Source: Pseudomonadota bacterium
Lineage (GTDB): Bacteria > Myxococcota_A > Polyangia > Haliangiales > Haliangiaceae
Length of the DNA stretch: 7,490 nt
Direction: 5' to 3'
Assembly (NCBI GenBank): GCA_023428295.1
Contig: JAEYYV010000118.1
Coordinates: forward strand, 1 to 7,490
Part shown: positions 1 to 7,470 of the stretch, piece after piece
Layout: each line of letters opens with the position of its first letter
How positions within the stretch are numbered: the stretch's first letter is position 1
Program-made: the position numbers and the translations under genes
The notes under the pieces: generated by a model
The model's database searches: none
What the model was told of the DNA's origin: nothing
The model's input: the letters and a program-made list of their open reading frames with translations, nothing else

Positions 1-159
1 GCGTACGGCGGTGCGATCGTCGCCGCGTTGGCGGGACCGCTCGGCGCGATCGAGCTCGCGACGCCGACGGCGTGCGAGCTCGCGATGTTCGTCGGCACGG
101 GCGCGCTGCTCGGCTCGCTCGCCGGTGGACTCGCAGGAGCATCGCGTGTGGCGCGTTAG
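1..159 (+). CDS. ftsX: FtsX-like division permease, C-terminal end (partial)
   Basis: Frame 1 is open from the window edge to the TAG at 157-159 and gives 52 residues; the start lies outside the window. The peptide is strongly hydrophobic and rich in Gly and Ala. It holds one hydrophobic stretch at its beginning, a short polar break (IELATPTACE) and a final membrane segment (VGTGALLGSLAGGLAG), ending in a short basic tail (SRVAR). This is how FtsX ends: the last transmembrane helix followed by a short cytoplasmic tail. FtsX is the membrane subunit of the FtsEX ABC-type complex that controls septal cell-wall hydrolysis through EnvC-type partners. The identification rests mainly on the neighbour: an EnvC-like gene starts inside its last codons, as in ftsE-ftsX-envC clusters. 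Another permease-type membrane protein is possible, since only the tail is visible. Confidence 0.6.
   Translation, partial: AYGGAIVAALAGPLGAIELATPTACELAMFVGTGALLGSLAGGLAGASRVAR
135..139 (+). promoter_or_regulatory. Ribosome binding site deciding the envC start
   Basis: AGGAG sits 6 nt before the GTG at 146. This fixes a start inside the end of the upstream gene, in preference to the ATG at 11, whose first 45 codons would give an Arg/Ser-rich stretch overlapping the ftsX frame. Confidence 0.75.
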
Positions 160-949
160 TCTCGCGCTCGTGCTCCTCGCCGGAGCAGCGCGTGCCGACG
201 ACGCGCGCGCGAAGCTCGCCGCGCAGCTCGCCGAGCAGAGCGCCGTCATCGACACGACGCGCGCCACCATCACCGAGAAGGTCGGCGCGCTCGACAAGGT
301 GCGCCTCGCGCGGCTCCGCGCCGCGTATCGCATCCTGCGCGCTCCGCTGCCGGCGGCGCAGAGCGACCGCATGGCCGCGGCACGCAAGCGCGCGGGTGCA
401 CGCATGCTCGTCGAGCGTGATCGCGACGAGCGCGCGCTCCTCGTCGACGAGCTCGCGATGCTCGTGACGGCGACCGAACGCACGGTGACCGCGACGGCTG
501 CCTTGCCGAGCGTGACGCTGCCCGCCGAGATCGTGTGGCCCGCGTCGGGAACGATCGCGCGGCGCTTCGGGACCATCCCGCACGAGAAGAGCAAGACGAC
601 GCTCGCGCGGCGCGGGATCGATATCGAGGTCGAAGCGAAGACGCCCGCGAGAGCACCGGCGGCCGGGCTCGTGCGCTACGCGGGGCCGATCCGCGGGCTC
701 GACGCTGGTGTCATCATCGATCACGGCGACTACATGACGGTGGTCGCCAAGCTCGGCGAGCTGTCCGTGCCGACCGGCGCGAACGTCGTCGTAGGTGACA
801 GGCTGGGTCGCGCCGCGCGCCATCGCGTCTATCTCGAGGTGCGCGTGAAGATCGGTGCGGGCGGGTTACCCATCGACCCCGAGCCGCTGCTAGTCGGTGC
901 AAGCGAGTCCAAAGACGCGCCCGCGGCATCGGCGAACAAGCCGCGTTAA
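146..949 (+). CDS. envC: EnvC-like degenerate LytM (M23) amidase activator
   Basis: Predicted periplasmic activator of cell-wall amidases, working under FtsEX during division. The GTG start gives 267 residues with a clear signal peptide (1-17, cleavage after AARA). Residues about 18-115 are charged and helical, suited to the coiled coil that contacts FtsX. Residues about 129-249 form a LytM/M23 domain, with the fold-typical segments GIDIE (157-161), VIIDHG (189-194) and YLEVRV (229-234). The active site is degenerate: R155 stands where the first metal-binding His belongs (only D159 is kept), K202 replaces the His of the YxH segment, and R227/Y229 replace the HxH pair. Loss of these residues is characteristic of EnvC-type regulators, which bind amidases but do not cleave peptidoglycan. 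At 267 residues it is much shorter than E. coli EnvC (about 420), mainly in the coiled coil. A polar tail (250-267) follows the domain. It overlaps the upstream gene by 14 nt and lies 11 nt before the protease gene, so co-transcription is likely. Confidence 0.8.
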   Translation: MWRVSLALVLLAGAARADDARAKLAAQLAEQSAVIDTTRATITEKVGALDKVRLARLRAAYRILRAPLPAAQSDRMAAARKRAGARMLVERDRDERALLVDELAMLVTATERTVTATAALPSVTLPAEIVWPASGTIARRFGTIPHEKSKTTLARRGIDIEVEAKTPARAPAAGLVRYAGPIRGLDAGVIIDHGDYMTVVAKLGELSVPTGANVVVGDRLGRAARHRVYLEVRVKIGAGGLPIDPEPLLVGASESKDAPAASANKPR

Positions 950-952
950 GCT
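947..952 (+). promoter_or_regulatory. Possible leaderless -10 element before ctpA
   Basis: TAAGCT fits the TAnnnT form of a -10 box and ends 8 nt before the ATG at 961. No Shine-Dalgarno sequence is visible for this gene. It could be an internal promoter giving a leaderless transcript. The match is short and overlaps the envC stop codon, so it may be chance. Confidence 0.2.
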
Positions 953-960
953 CTCCATCC

Positions 961-2217
961 ATGTCGCGAGCAACCCACGTCGCTGCGTTCTGCGCAGGTG
1001 CGGTGCTCGCGACCGCCGTGGCCTCGCAAGCGGTGCCGCGCGATGTCTCGCGGTTCAAAGCGCTCGATGCGTTCGCGCAGGCGCTCTCGACGGTGCAGAC
1101 GTCGTACGTGGACTCCGTGGACGAGAAGAAGCTCCTCTACGACGCCGCGCGAGGCATGCTCCACAACCTCGATCCTCATTCGACGTTCTTGCCGCCGACG
1201 CGCTATCAGCAGCTGCGGCAGGACACCGAAGGGGAGTACGGCAGCGTCGGCCTGGTGCTGTATCCCGGCGAGATCGACGAAGCGCGCCCGCGCGTGCCGC
1301 CGTATCCCGGCATCGATGAAGTGCAGGAAGGCTCGCCGGCGGAGATGGCGGGCCTGCAAGTCGATGACAAGGTCACATCGATCAATGGCGTCGCGACCGC
1401 CGAGGCCGGCAAGGAGCTCGAGGATGCGGGCGCCGCCGAGCGCAAGCTGCGCGGCGCATCGGGCACCCGCGTCACGATCGGCGTGATCCGCGCGGGATGG
1501 AGAGAGCCTCGCACGTTCACGCTCGTGCGCGCGCAGATCAAGCAGCCGAGCGTGAAGCACCGCGTGCTCGAGAAGGGCATCGGCTACCTGGCGATCACCA
1601 GGTTCTCCGTGGCGACGAGCGCCGACGCGGCCGCGGCGCTCGGCTCGCTCAAGCAGCAAGGCGCGCTCGACTCGCTCGTGCTCGACCTTCGCAACGATCC
1701 GGGCGGCCTCGTCGATCAATCGATCCTCGTCGCGGATCAGTTCCTCGACACGGGAACGATCGTCCAGATCCGCGGTCGGAACGGCACCGAGAAACAGTCC
1801 GCGCACAAGGGCGGCCTCGCCGTCAGCGTGCCGATCGTGGTGCTCGTGGATCAAGGAACGGCATCCGCCGCCGAGATCTTGGCTGCCGCATTACGCGACA
1901 ACGGACGCGCCAAGCTCGTCGGTGAACCGACGTACGGGAAGGGGACGGTGCAGACGTTCTTCGACCTGGAGGACGGCGCGGGCCTCAAGCTCACCACAGC
2001 GCGGTACTACACGCCCAAGGGCAACTCGCTGGAATCAAAGGGACTTGTTCCCGATGTGAAGGTGGCGAGCTTCACTCCCGAAGAGATCATCGTGGGGGGC
2101 GGAGGCGGTAGTGGCGCCACGCAGGGAAGTGGTGCCACAATCATCGAGTCAGACGATCCACAGCTCGCTGCTGCTGTAAAGCTCGCGAAACAAGCCGCCC
2201 GCAGTGGAAGTAAGTAG
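961..2217 (+). CDS. ctpA: S41 carboxy-terminal processing protease with PDZ domain
   Basis: Serine protease of the CtpA/Prc family (MEROPS S41), expected in the periplasm and anchored or secreted through the N-terminal hydrophobic segment (about 7-24). The 418 residues run in the family order. A helical N-terminal region includes LDPHSTFL (70-77). A PDZ domain at about 90-190 has the GSPAEMAGL segment that shapes the ligand groove. The peptidase core lies at about 205-375. The Ser-Lys dyad is intact: S302 in GTASAAEI and K327 in TYGKGTVQ, 25 residues apart as in E. coli Prc, with Q331 four residues further on. The C-terminus has a Gly-rich linker (about 380-395) and a final helix starting DDPQLAAAV, common in these proteases. 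Family members process or degrade envelope proteins, including cell-wall hydrolases in E. coli and Pseudomonas. Its place directly after envC suggests a role in controlling septal hydrolysis; the substrate is not shown by the sequence. The ATG is chosen because the signal segment starts there and no in-frame start lies just upstream. Confidence 0.93.
   Translation: MSRATHVAAFCAGAVLATAVASQAVPRDVSRFKALDAFAQALSTVQTSYVDSVDEKKLLYDAARGMLHNLDPHSTFLPPTRYQQLRQDTEGEYGSVGLVLYPGEIDEARPRVPPYPGIDEVQEGSPAEMAGLQVDDKVTSINGVATAEAGKELEDAGAAERKLRGASGTRVTIGVIRAGWREPRTFTLVRAQIKQPSVKHRVLEKGIGYLAITRFSVATSADAAAALGSLKQQGALDSLVLDLRNDPGGLVDQSILVADQFLDTGTIVQIRGRNGTEKQSAHKGGLAVSVPIVVLVDQGTASAAEILAAALRDNGRAKLVGEPTYGKGTVQTFFDLEDGAGLKLTTARYYTPKGNSLESKGLVPDVKVASFTPEEIIVGGGGGSGATQGSGATIIESDDPQLAAAVKLAKQAARSGSK
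2107..2142 (+). repeat. Imperfect 18-nt tandem duplication in the ctpA linker
   Basis: Two adjacent 18-nt units (2107-2124 and 2125-2142) encode GSGATQ and GSGATI after a run of five glycines. About 12 of 18 bases match. This is a flexible linker between the protease core and the C-terminal helix, probably expanded by slippage. Confidence 0.55.
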
Positions 2218-2250
2218 TCGGTGTCTCCGTAGATTTGCCTCAGTTACGAC

Positions 2251-2261
2251 TGGTACAACCA
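2251..2261 (+). promoter_or_regulatory. Dyad / possible extended -10 before the FHA gene
   Basis: TGGTACAACCA is an inverted repeat (TGGT, 3-nt spacer, ACCA) ending 22 nt before the ATG at 2284. It also reads as an extended -10 (TGG followed by TACAAC, 4 of 6 to consensus). No convincing -35 lies 16-18 nt upstream; TTGCCT at 2235-2240 is too close (13 nt). A sister sequence, TGGTGTAACCA, lies upstream of the ompA-like gene at 4230-4240. Confidence 0.35.
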
Positions 2262-2283
2262 AGATCGGGGAACGCATCCAACG

Positions 2284-4176
2284 ATGTTCAAGCTGGTGAT
2301 CCAGGACGACGAGGGGAAGACGACGGTAGTCCCCCTGATCCGTGACGAGATCACGATCGGTCGTAAAGAAGGCAACACGATCCGACTCACCGAGCGGAAC
2401 GTGTCGCGTCGCCACGCTCGCATCATGCGAAACAACGGCGAGGTCCACATCGAGGATCTCGGCAGCTACAACGGCATCCGCGTCAACAACGCGCGCATCG
2501 CCGAGCGTGTTTCGCTCCGCGTCAGCGATCAGGTCCAGATCGGCGACTACAAGCTCTACCTGAAAGCCGAAGGCGTCGAGCAAGTCGACGATGCGCGCAC
2601 GATGCCGATCGAGCGCGTCGACGCAAACGGTGAAGCCACGACGCAGCCGCATCCGAACGGCACACCCACGGTTCCGCTCGGCGTTCCCACACCGGCCGCA
2701 GCGTCGGGGCTCGCGGGTGCGCAGCTCGTGGGCGCGCCGAACCGCACGATGGTCGCGATCGCGGATACGGATCCCGCGGGTCGCCCGGTTGCTACCGCCG
2801 CGGCTGTCGCGGCGCTCACGCAGCCCGTCGGCTACGGCCGCCTCGTGGTGCTGTCGTCGAACTTCGCCGGCAAGGAGTTCGAGCTCTCGCGCCCGCAGAT
2901 GATCATCGGGCGGACCGACGAGAACGACATCGTCATCAACCATCGCTCCATCAGCCGCAACCACGCCAAGCTGGTTCGCGAGCCCGAGACCGGCCGCTAC
3001 ACGATCAGCGATCTGCAGTCGTCCAACGGCGTTCGCGTGAACGGTCAGGACTACAGCAAGGTCGAGCTGCGCCGCGGTGACGTCGTCGATCTCGGCCACG
3101 TTCGCCTGCGCTTCATCGAGCCGGGCGAGGACTTCGTGTTCTCGCGCGACGCGGTGATCACCGACGTCCCCGAGAGCGGCGGCGGCAAGAAGGGAATGCT
3201 CGTCGCGATCCTGCTCGCGGCGGTCGTCCTCGCAGGCGTCGGCGTGTTCGTCGTGACCCGCGGCGGTGGTGACGAGCCCAAGAAGCCCACCAACAACGGC
3301 GAGATCGCGGGCAGCGGCACCGGCGCCGACAACCACAGCCTCACCGGCTCCAACGACGTCGCGATCCATGATCCCGTCGAGGCGGATGCAAATCCAGCGG
3401 TCGCGCCGACCCCCAACACGGCCGCCGTGGCCGACGATGTCGCGCTCAAGTGCACCAAGCTGCGCGCGGATCGTAAGTGGTCCGATCTCGTCACGTGCGG
3501 CGAGGAGCTCACCGCCACGGACCCCGCCAAGGGCAAGGAGTTCCGCGAGGTCGGCATCGCCGAGAACAAGGCGGACTCCGCGGTTCGCAACCTGAACGAC
3601 GCCGTTCGCAAGAACGACTACGAAGCGGCCAAGCGGCTCGCCAAGGCGATCCCCGAGGACTCCGTGTATCGCCGCGAGTCTGAGGGCCTGGTCGAGAAGG
3701 CCCGCGATGCGTGGGCCGAGGGTCAGCAGAAGCGGGCGAAGGCCGTCATCGATCGCTGCAAGGAATACAACAAGATCATCAACGCGACCCGCGCCGAGGG
3801 TGTCGACGAGCCGTGGCTCAACACGCCATGCAAGGAGACGACGGTCGCGGTGAAGCAGCCCGAGACGGGTGGTGGCAACACCACGAAGGTCACGCCGGCG
3901 GTGAAGGAGCCCGAGAAGCAGGAGAACTGCGACGCGGAGGCTCTGAAGAAGAAGGGCGACGACTACCTCTCCAACGGCATGGACACCGCCGCGCTGGCGC
4001 AGTTCGAGGCGTCGCTCCGCTGCAAGTTCGACACGGGCGCGATCAAGAACGCGTTCGTCGCGGCCTGCCGCTCCAAGCAGGCGGCCAAGGCGAAGCTCTA
4101 CTACGCGAAGTTACCGACCCAAGGAAACTACGCGCAGATCTGCCTCCGCTTCGGAATCGACGTCCAGGCCAAATAA
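2284..4176 (+). CDS. Two-FHA transmembrane protein with Cys-rich, TPR-like C-terminal region
   Basis: A 630-residue protein, predicted to read phosphothreonine in the cytoplasm and act across the inner membrane. FHA1 (about 1-95) keeps G26-R27, S41, H44 and N63-G64. FHA2 (about 184-285) keeps G209-R210, S224, N226-H227 and N248-G249. Both therefore have the full phosphopeptide-binding set. They are joined by a Thr/Pro/Ala-rich linker (about 98-180) with two RTM triplets (T106, T155). K302-K303 precede one membrane segment (305-324), which puts the FHA domains inside and the rest outside. After a Gly/Asn/Thr linker come helical TPR-like segments (about 385-520 and 548-625). All eight cysteines (390, 405, 492, 516, 549, 580, 595, 620) lie after the membrane segment, in keeping with disulfides in an oxidising compartment. 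FHA domains usually bind products of Ser/Thr kinases; no kinase gene is visible here. A GGGGA lies 12 nt before the ATG, a rather distant ribosome site. The gene may be read on its own or with the ctpA cluster. The exact cellular role is not known. Confidence 0.88.
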   Translation: MFKLVIQDDEGKTTVVPLIRDEITIGRKEGNTIRLTERNVSRRHARIMRNNGEVHIEDLGSYNGIRVNNARIAERVSLRVSDQVQIGDYKLYLKAEGVEQVDDARTMPIERVDANGEATTQPHPNGTPTVPLGVPTPAAASGLAGAQLVGAPNRTMVAIADTDPAGRPVATAAAVAALTQPVGYGRLVVLSSNFAGKEFELSRPQMIIGRTDENDIVINHRSISRNHAKLVREPETGRYTISDLQSSNGVRVNGQDYSKVELRRGDVVDLGHVRLRFIEPGEDFVFSRDAVITDVPESGGGKKGMLVAILLAAVVLAGVGVFVVTRGGGDEPKKPTNNGEIAGSGTGADNHSLTGSNDVAIHDPVEADANPAVAPTPNTAAVADDVALKCTKLRADRKWSDLVTCGEELTATDPAKGKEFREVGIAENKADSAVRNLNDAVRKNDYEAAKRLAKAIPEDSVYRRESEGLVEKARDAWAEGQQKRAKAVIDRCKEYNKIINATRAEGVDEPWLNTPCKETTVAVKQPETGGGNTTKVTPAVKEPEKQENCDAEALKKKGDDYLSNGMDTAALAQFEASLRCKFDTGAIKNAFVAACRSKQAAKAKLYYAKLPTQGNYAQICLRFGIDVQAK

Positions 4177-4182
4177 GCAAAC

Positions 4183-4212
4183 CGGCACGTTCTCTAATGG
4201 TGCCGCTTGTTT
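4183..4212 (+). terminator. Possible rho-independent terminator after the FHA gene
   Basis: Seven nt after the stop, CGGCAC (4183-4188) pairs perfectly with GTGCCG (4200-4205) around an 11-nt loop. Past one mismatch, AA/TT adds two weak pairs. A modest T-rich tail (CTTGTTT) follows. The stem is short and the T tract imperfect, so strength is uncertain. Its position between a stop codon and a promoter-like sequence supports it. Confidence 0.42.
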
Positions 4213-4240
4213 GACCCAGCCGTCTGACCTGGTGTAACCA
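4211..4240 (+). promoter_or_regulatory. Sigma-70-like promoter for the ompA-like gene, with dyad
   Basis: TTGACC (4211-4216, 5 of 6 to the -35 consensus) is followed after 16 nt by TGTAAC (4233-4238, 4 of 6 to the -10). A TGG at 4230-4232 makes an extended -10. Transcription would start near 4245 and leave a leader of about 45 nt. The -10 lies inside the dyad TGGT-GTA-ACCA (4230-4240), so a repressor or activator could act here. The -35 overlaps the T-rich tail of the preceding terminator. Confidence 0.45.
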
Positions 4241-4282
4241 CGGCGCTAGATCGAGGCACTACCTGAGGCTCGGTCATCCATC

Positions 4283-4287
4283 GGAGG
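4283..4287 (+). promoter_or_regulatory. Ribosome binding site of the ompA-like gene
   Basis: GGAGG lies 4 nt before the ATG at 4292 and is the strongest Shine-Dalgarno sequence in the window, as expected for an abundant outer-membrane protein. Confidence 0.75.
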
Positions 4288-4291
4288 CGAC

Positions 4292-6157
<1,866 letters not shown>

Positions 6158-6192
6158 GCGCGGCCTCTGCCAGGTCGTGAGCCGTGGGCGGG

Positions 6193-6222
6193 TTCGCATG
6201 TGTGCCGGTGAGCTGCTAGCGT
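6193..6222 (+). promoter_or_regulatory. Possible leaderless promoter of the small-gene pair
   Basis: TTCGCA (6193-6198, 4 of 6 to -35) and TAGCGT (6217-6222, TAnnnT form) are 18 nt apart. The -10 ends 7 nt before the ATG at 6230. No Shine-Dalgarno sequence is present, so transcription may begin at or next to the start codon. Confidence 0.3.
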
Positions 6223-6231
6223 TACCGGCAT
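6202..6231 (+). other. Inverted repeat covering a start codon
   Basis: TGCCGGT (6203-6209) is the exact reverse complement of ACCGGCA (6224-6230). With neighbouring G-U and A-U pairs an RNA stem of about 10 bp and a 10-nt loop can form (6202-6211 with 6222-6231). The right arm contains the first two bases of the ATG at 6230. If the message starts upstream, the hairpin would hide the start codon. If the site acts as DNA, it could be an operator. It lacks a T tract, so a terminator is unlikely. Confidence 0.5.
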
Positions 6232-6499
6232 GATCAGGCTCATCCTCCTGCTCGCGATCGCGGCCGGGCTCGCGTATTGCGGCGCGACGGTGAAGTTGGG
6301 CAAGCGCACCTTCTTCGGTCACATCCAGGCGATCTGGAAGACCGAGCAAGTCCAGGACATGAAGGACGGCATCAAGGAGAAGGCCGGCCCCGCCGTGGAC
6401 AAGGTCACGCGCGGCGTGAAGAAGGGGATCGAGGAGGCGACGAAGGAGGAGGGCTCCGCCGGATCCGGATCGGCGGCTCCCGCACCGGCGACGCCATGA
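6230..6499 (+). CDS. Small membrane-anchored helical protein, unknown function
   Basis: An 89-residue protein. Residues about 2-19 form a hydrophobic segment (signal anchor or uncleaved signal). Residues 20-36 (starting TVKLGKRTFFGH and ending in W36) are basic and aromatic. Residues about 37-74 are highly charged with Lys/Glu alternation and hydrophobic positions spaced as in an amphipathic helix. The tail (75-89) is Gly/Ser/Ala/Pro-rich and probably disordered. C17 follows LAY; Tyr at the -1 position does not fit a lipobox, so I do not call a lipoprotein. The layout suggests a single-pass protein with a helical domain in the periplasm. The codon bias is the same as in the large neighbours, which supports a real gene. 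Its stop overlaps the next start (ATGA), so the two are probably translated together. I do not recognise a named family. Confidence 0.75.
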   Translation: MIRLILLLAIAAGLAYCGATVKLGKRTFFGHIQAIWKTEQVQDMKDGIKEKAGPAVDKVTRGVKKGIEEATKEEGSAGSGSAAPAPATP

Positions 6500-6711
6500 A
6501 GTTTCCGCTCACGCAGGAGCTGATCGAGGAGGCGCGCCGGTTCGAGCTGCGCTCGGCGTGCCGCGACTGCTTCTTCTGGCGCGAGCAGATCCAGGCCTGC
6601 GCGCACGACTGGCCCGACGAAGGCCAGCGCCGCTGGCCGCTCGATGCGCCCGACGCCGACGGCAAGCTGCCGACGGAAGCGGCGTTCTGCAAGGAATTCG
6701 AGCTGCGCTGA
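6496..6711 (+). CDS. Small four-cysteine protein, possible metal or Fe-S binder
   Basis: A 71-residue, apparently cytoplasmic protein (no signal or membrane segment). Its start ATG shares the ATGA with the stop of the preceding gene; longer upstream reading in this frame only shadows that gene. Four cysteines occur as C22-x2-C25, C35 and C65, with H37 two residues after C35 (CAHDWP) and aromatic residues after the first pair (FFW). The end reads FCKEFELR. The arrangement CxxC-x9-C-x29-C could bind zinc or a [4Fe-4S] cluster. It loosely recalls the small HiPIP-like subunits of some glycyl-radical enzymes (benzylsuccinate synthase beta/gamma type), but no such enzyme is encoded here, so that is only a lead. 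Translation is very likely coupled to the membrane-anchored partner, suggesting a joint function that is not known. Confidence 0.75.
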   Translation: MKFPLTQELIEEARRFELRSACRDCFFWREQIQACAHDWPDEGQRRWPLDAPDADGKLPTEAAFCKEFELR

Positions 6712-6717
6712 GCCCGA

Positions 6718-7470
6718 TCACCGGAAGATCGTCTTCCGAGTCGCAGCAATCGGATCGTGGTACGTCACCATTCCGGGCACGATGTGCACGGTGAGAGGCA
6801 GGCTGACCTCGTGATTGTCGAGGATGAGCGTCAGTTCGACGTGGATGTCGTAGGTGCCCTCGGGCGCCTGCAGGATCTCGATCGCGACGTAATCACTACC
6901 GACGTCTGTGCGGCTCTCGGGAACGAGCACACTGTCGATTAGAAGCGACCGTGCTGCGGGACTCAGCGCGCCGCCAGCTTGGTATTTCCCGATTGTCGCC
7001 GTCGATGGCGTGGTCGTCGCGCGGACGAGTGCTGTTGGATGATCGTCGGTGATCGATTTGACCAGCAGCGTGGACATGCTTAATGGCGCGGTATCCCGGT
7101 TGATCACGAGCAGCCAACCCGAGAGCGGTTCTTCTATCGCCCACAGGTTGCGAAACTCGTTCGCATACGCGACGTCGAACGCTGGGGTGCCAGGAGCGTC
7201 AGGAGCCGATGCGTCGGGAGTATGCGTCGGATCAACACACTGGCCCGAGACGCCGTCTCCGACATCGAGATCCGAATACCGGTAGCCGGACGGACATCCG
7301 TCGTCAGGATACGCGCACCACTGGTTACCGGTCGCCGCAGCCGTACATAGGCCGCCCGGGCCGAGGTCGCAGTGACTGTCCATCGAGCACTCGACGTTCA
7401 ACCGATTCGAGCAGGCCGCAACGCCGCCGAGACACATGACCCCGAACCCAACCACGAGTATTCCACGCAC
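6718..7470 (-). CDS. Cysteine-rich lipoprotein with Ig-like C-terminal region
   Basis: A 250-residue protein exported as a lipoprotein: hydrophobic segment 4-19 and lipobox VAAC with C20 as the lipid site. Ser at +2 favours passage to the outer membrane by the E. coli rule; whether this organism follows it is unknown. Six further cysteines (28, 34, 42, 52, 59, 78) sit in a compact region of CxxDSxC and CPSGYR style, common in myxobacterial surface lipoproteins and probably disulfide-bonded. A Pro/Ala/Thr/Asp linker (about 81-97) leads to a beta-rich region (about 98-240) that looks like an Ig-type sandwich. The GTG start gives a well-formed lipoprotein signal, but the frame stays open to the window edge upstream, so a start beyond it cannot be excluded. 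Codon use is less G/C-biased at third positions (many CCT, GCT, CCA, ACA) than in the neighbours, suggesting low expression, relaxed selection or transfer. It converges on the four-cysteine gene with only 6 nt between. Function unknown. Confidence 0.8.
   Translation of the reverse strand: MRGILVVGFGVMCLGGVAACSNRLNVECSMDSHCDLGPGGLCTAAATGNQWCAYPDDGCPSGYRYSDLDVGDGVSGQCVDPTHTPDASAPDAPGTPAFDVAYANEFRNLWAIEEPLSGWLLVINRDTAPLSMSTLLVKSITDDHPTALVRATTTPSTATIGKYQAGGALSPAARSLLIDSVLVPESRTDVGSDYVAIEILQAPEGTYDIHVELTLILDNHEVSLPLTVHIVPGMVTYHDPIAATRKTIFR

Noticed and set aside
11..145. An N-terminal extension of the EnvC-like protein starting at the ATG at 11.
   Set aside because: The extension is an Arg/Ser-rich out-of-frame reading of the ftsX tail; the GTG at 146 has AGGAG 6 nt upstream and begins a clean signal peptide.
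946..1854. A 302-codon open frame on the - strand opposite ctpA.
   Set aside because: The S41 motifs on the + strand are unambiguous; the antisense product is Arg/His-rich and featureless.
2235..2259. TTGCCT as a -35 paired with TACAAC before the FHA gene.
   Set aside because: Spacing is only 13 nt, too short for a sigma-70-type promoter; only an extended -10 reading remains possible.
2149..3369. A 406-codon open frame on the - strand opposite the FHA gene.
   Set aside because: The + strand frame has two well-conserved FHA domains; the antisense frame is Arg/Ala/Asp/Val-rich with no recognisable domain and is a typical high-GC shadow.
866..4113. Single TTA leucine codons in envC (866), ctpA (1891) and the FHA gene (4111), as in regulated TTA genes of Streptomyces.
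   Set aside because: Rare but expected by chance; nothing else suggests tRNA-limited control here.
6162..6185. A possible terminator hairpin after the ompA-like gene (CGGC...GCCG).
   Set aside because: Only about 6 pairs with a bulge and no T tract after it.
6230..6283. Lipobox reading of LAYC (C17) in the 89-residue protein.
   Set aside because: Tyr at the -1 position does not fit the small-residue rule for lipoprotein signal peptidase.
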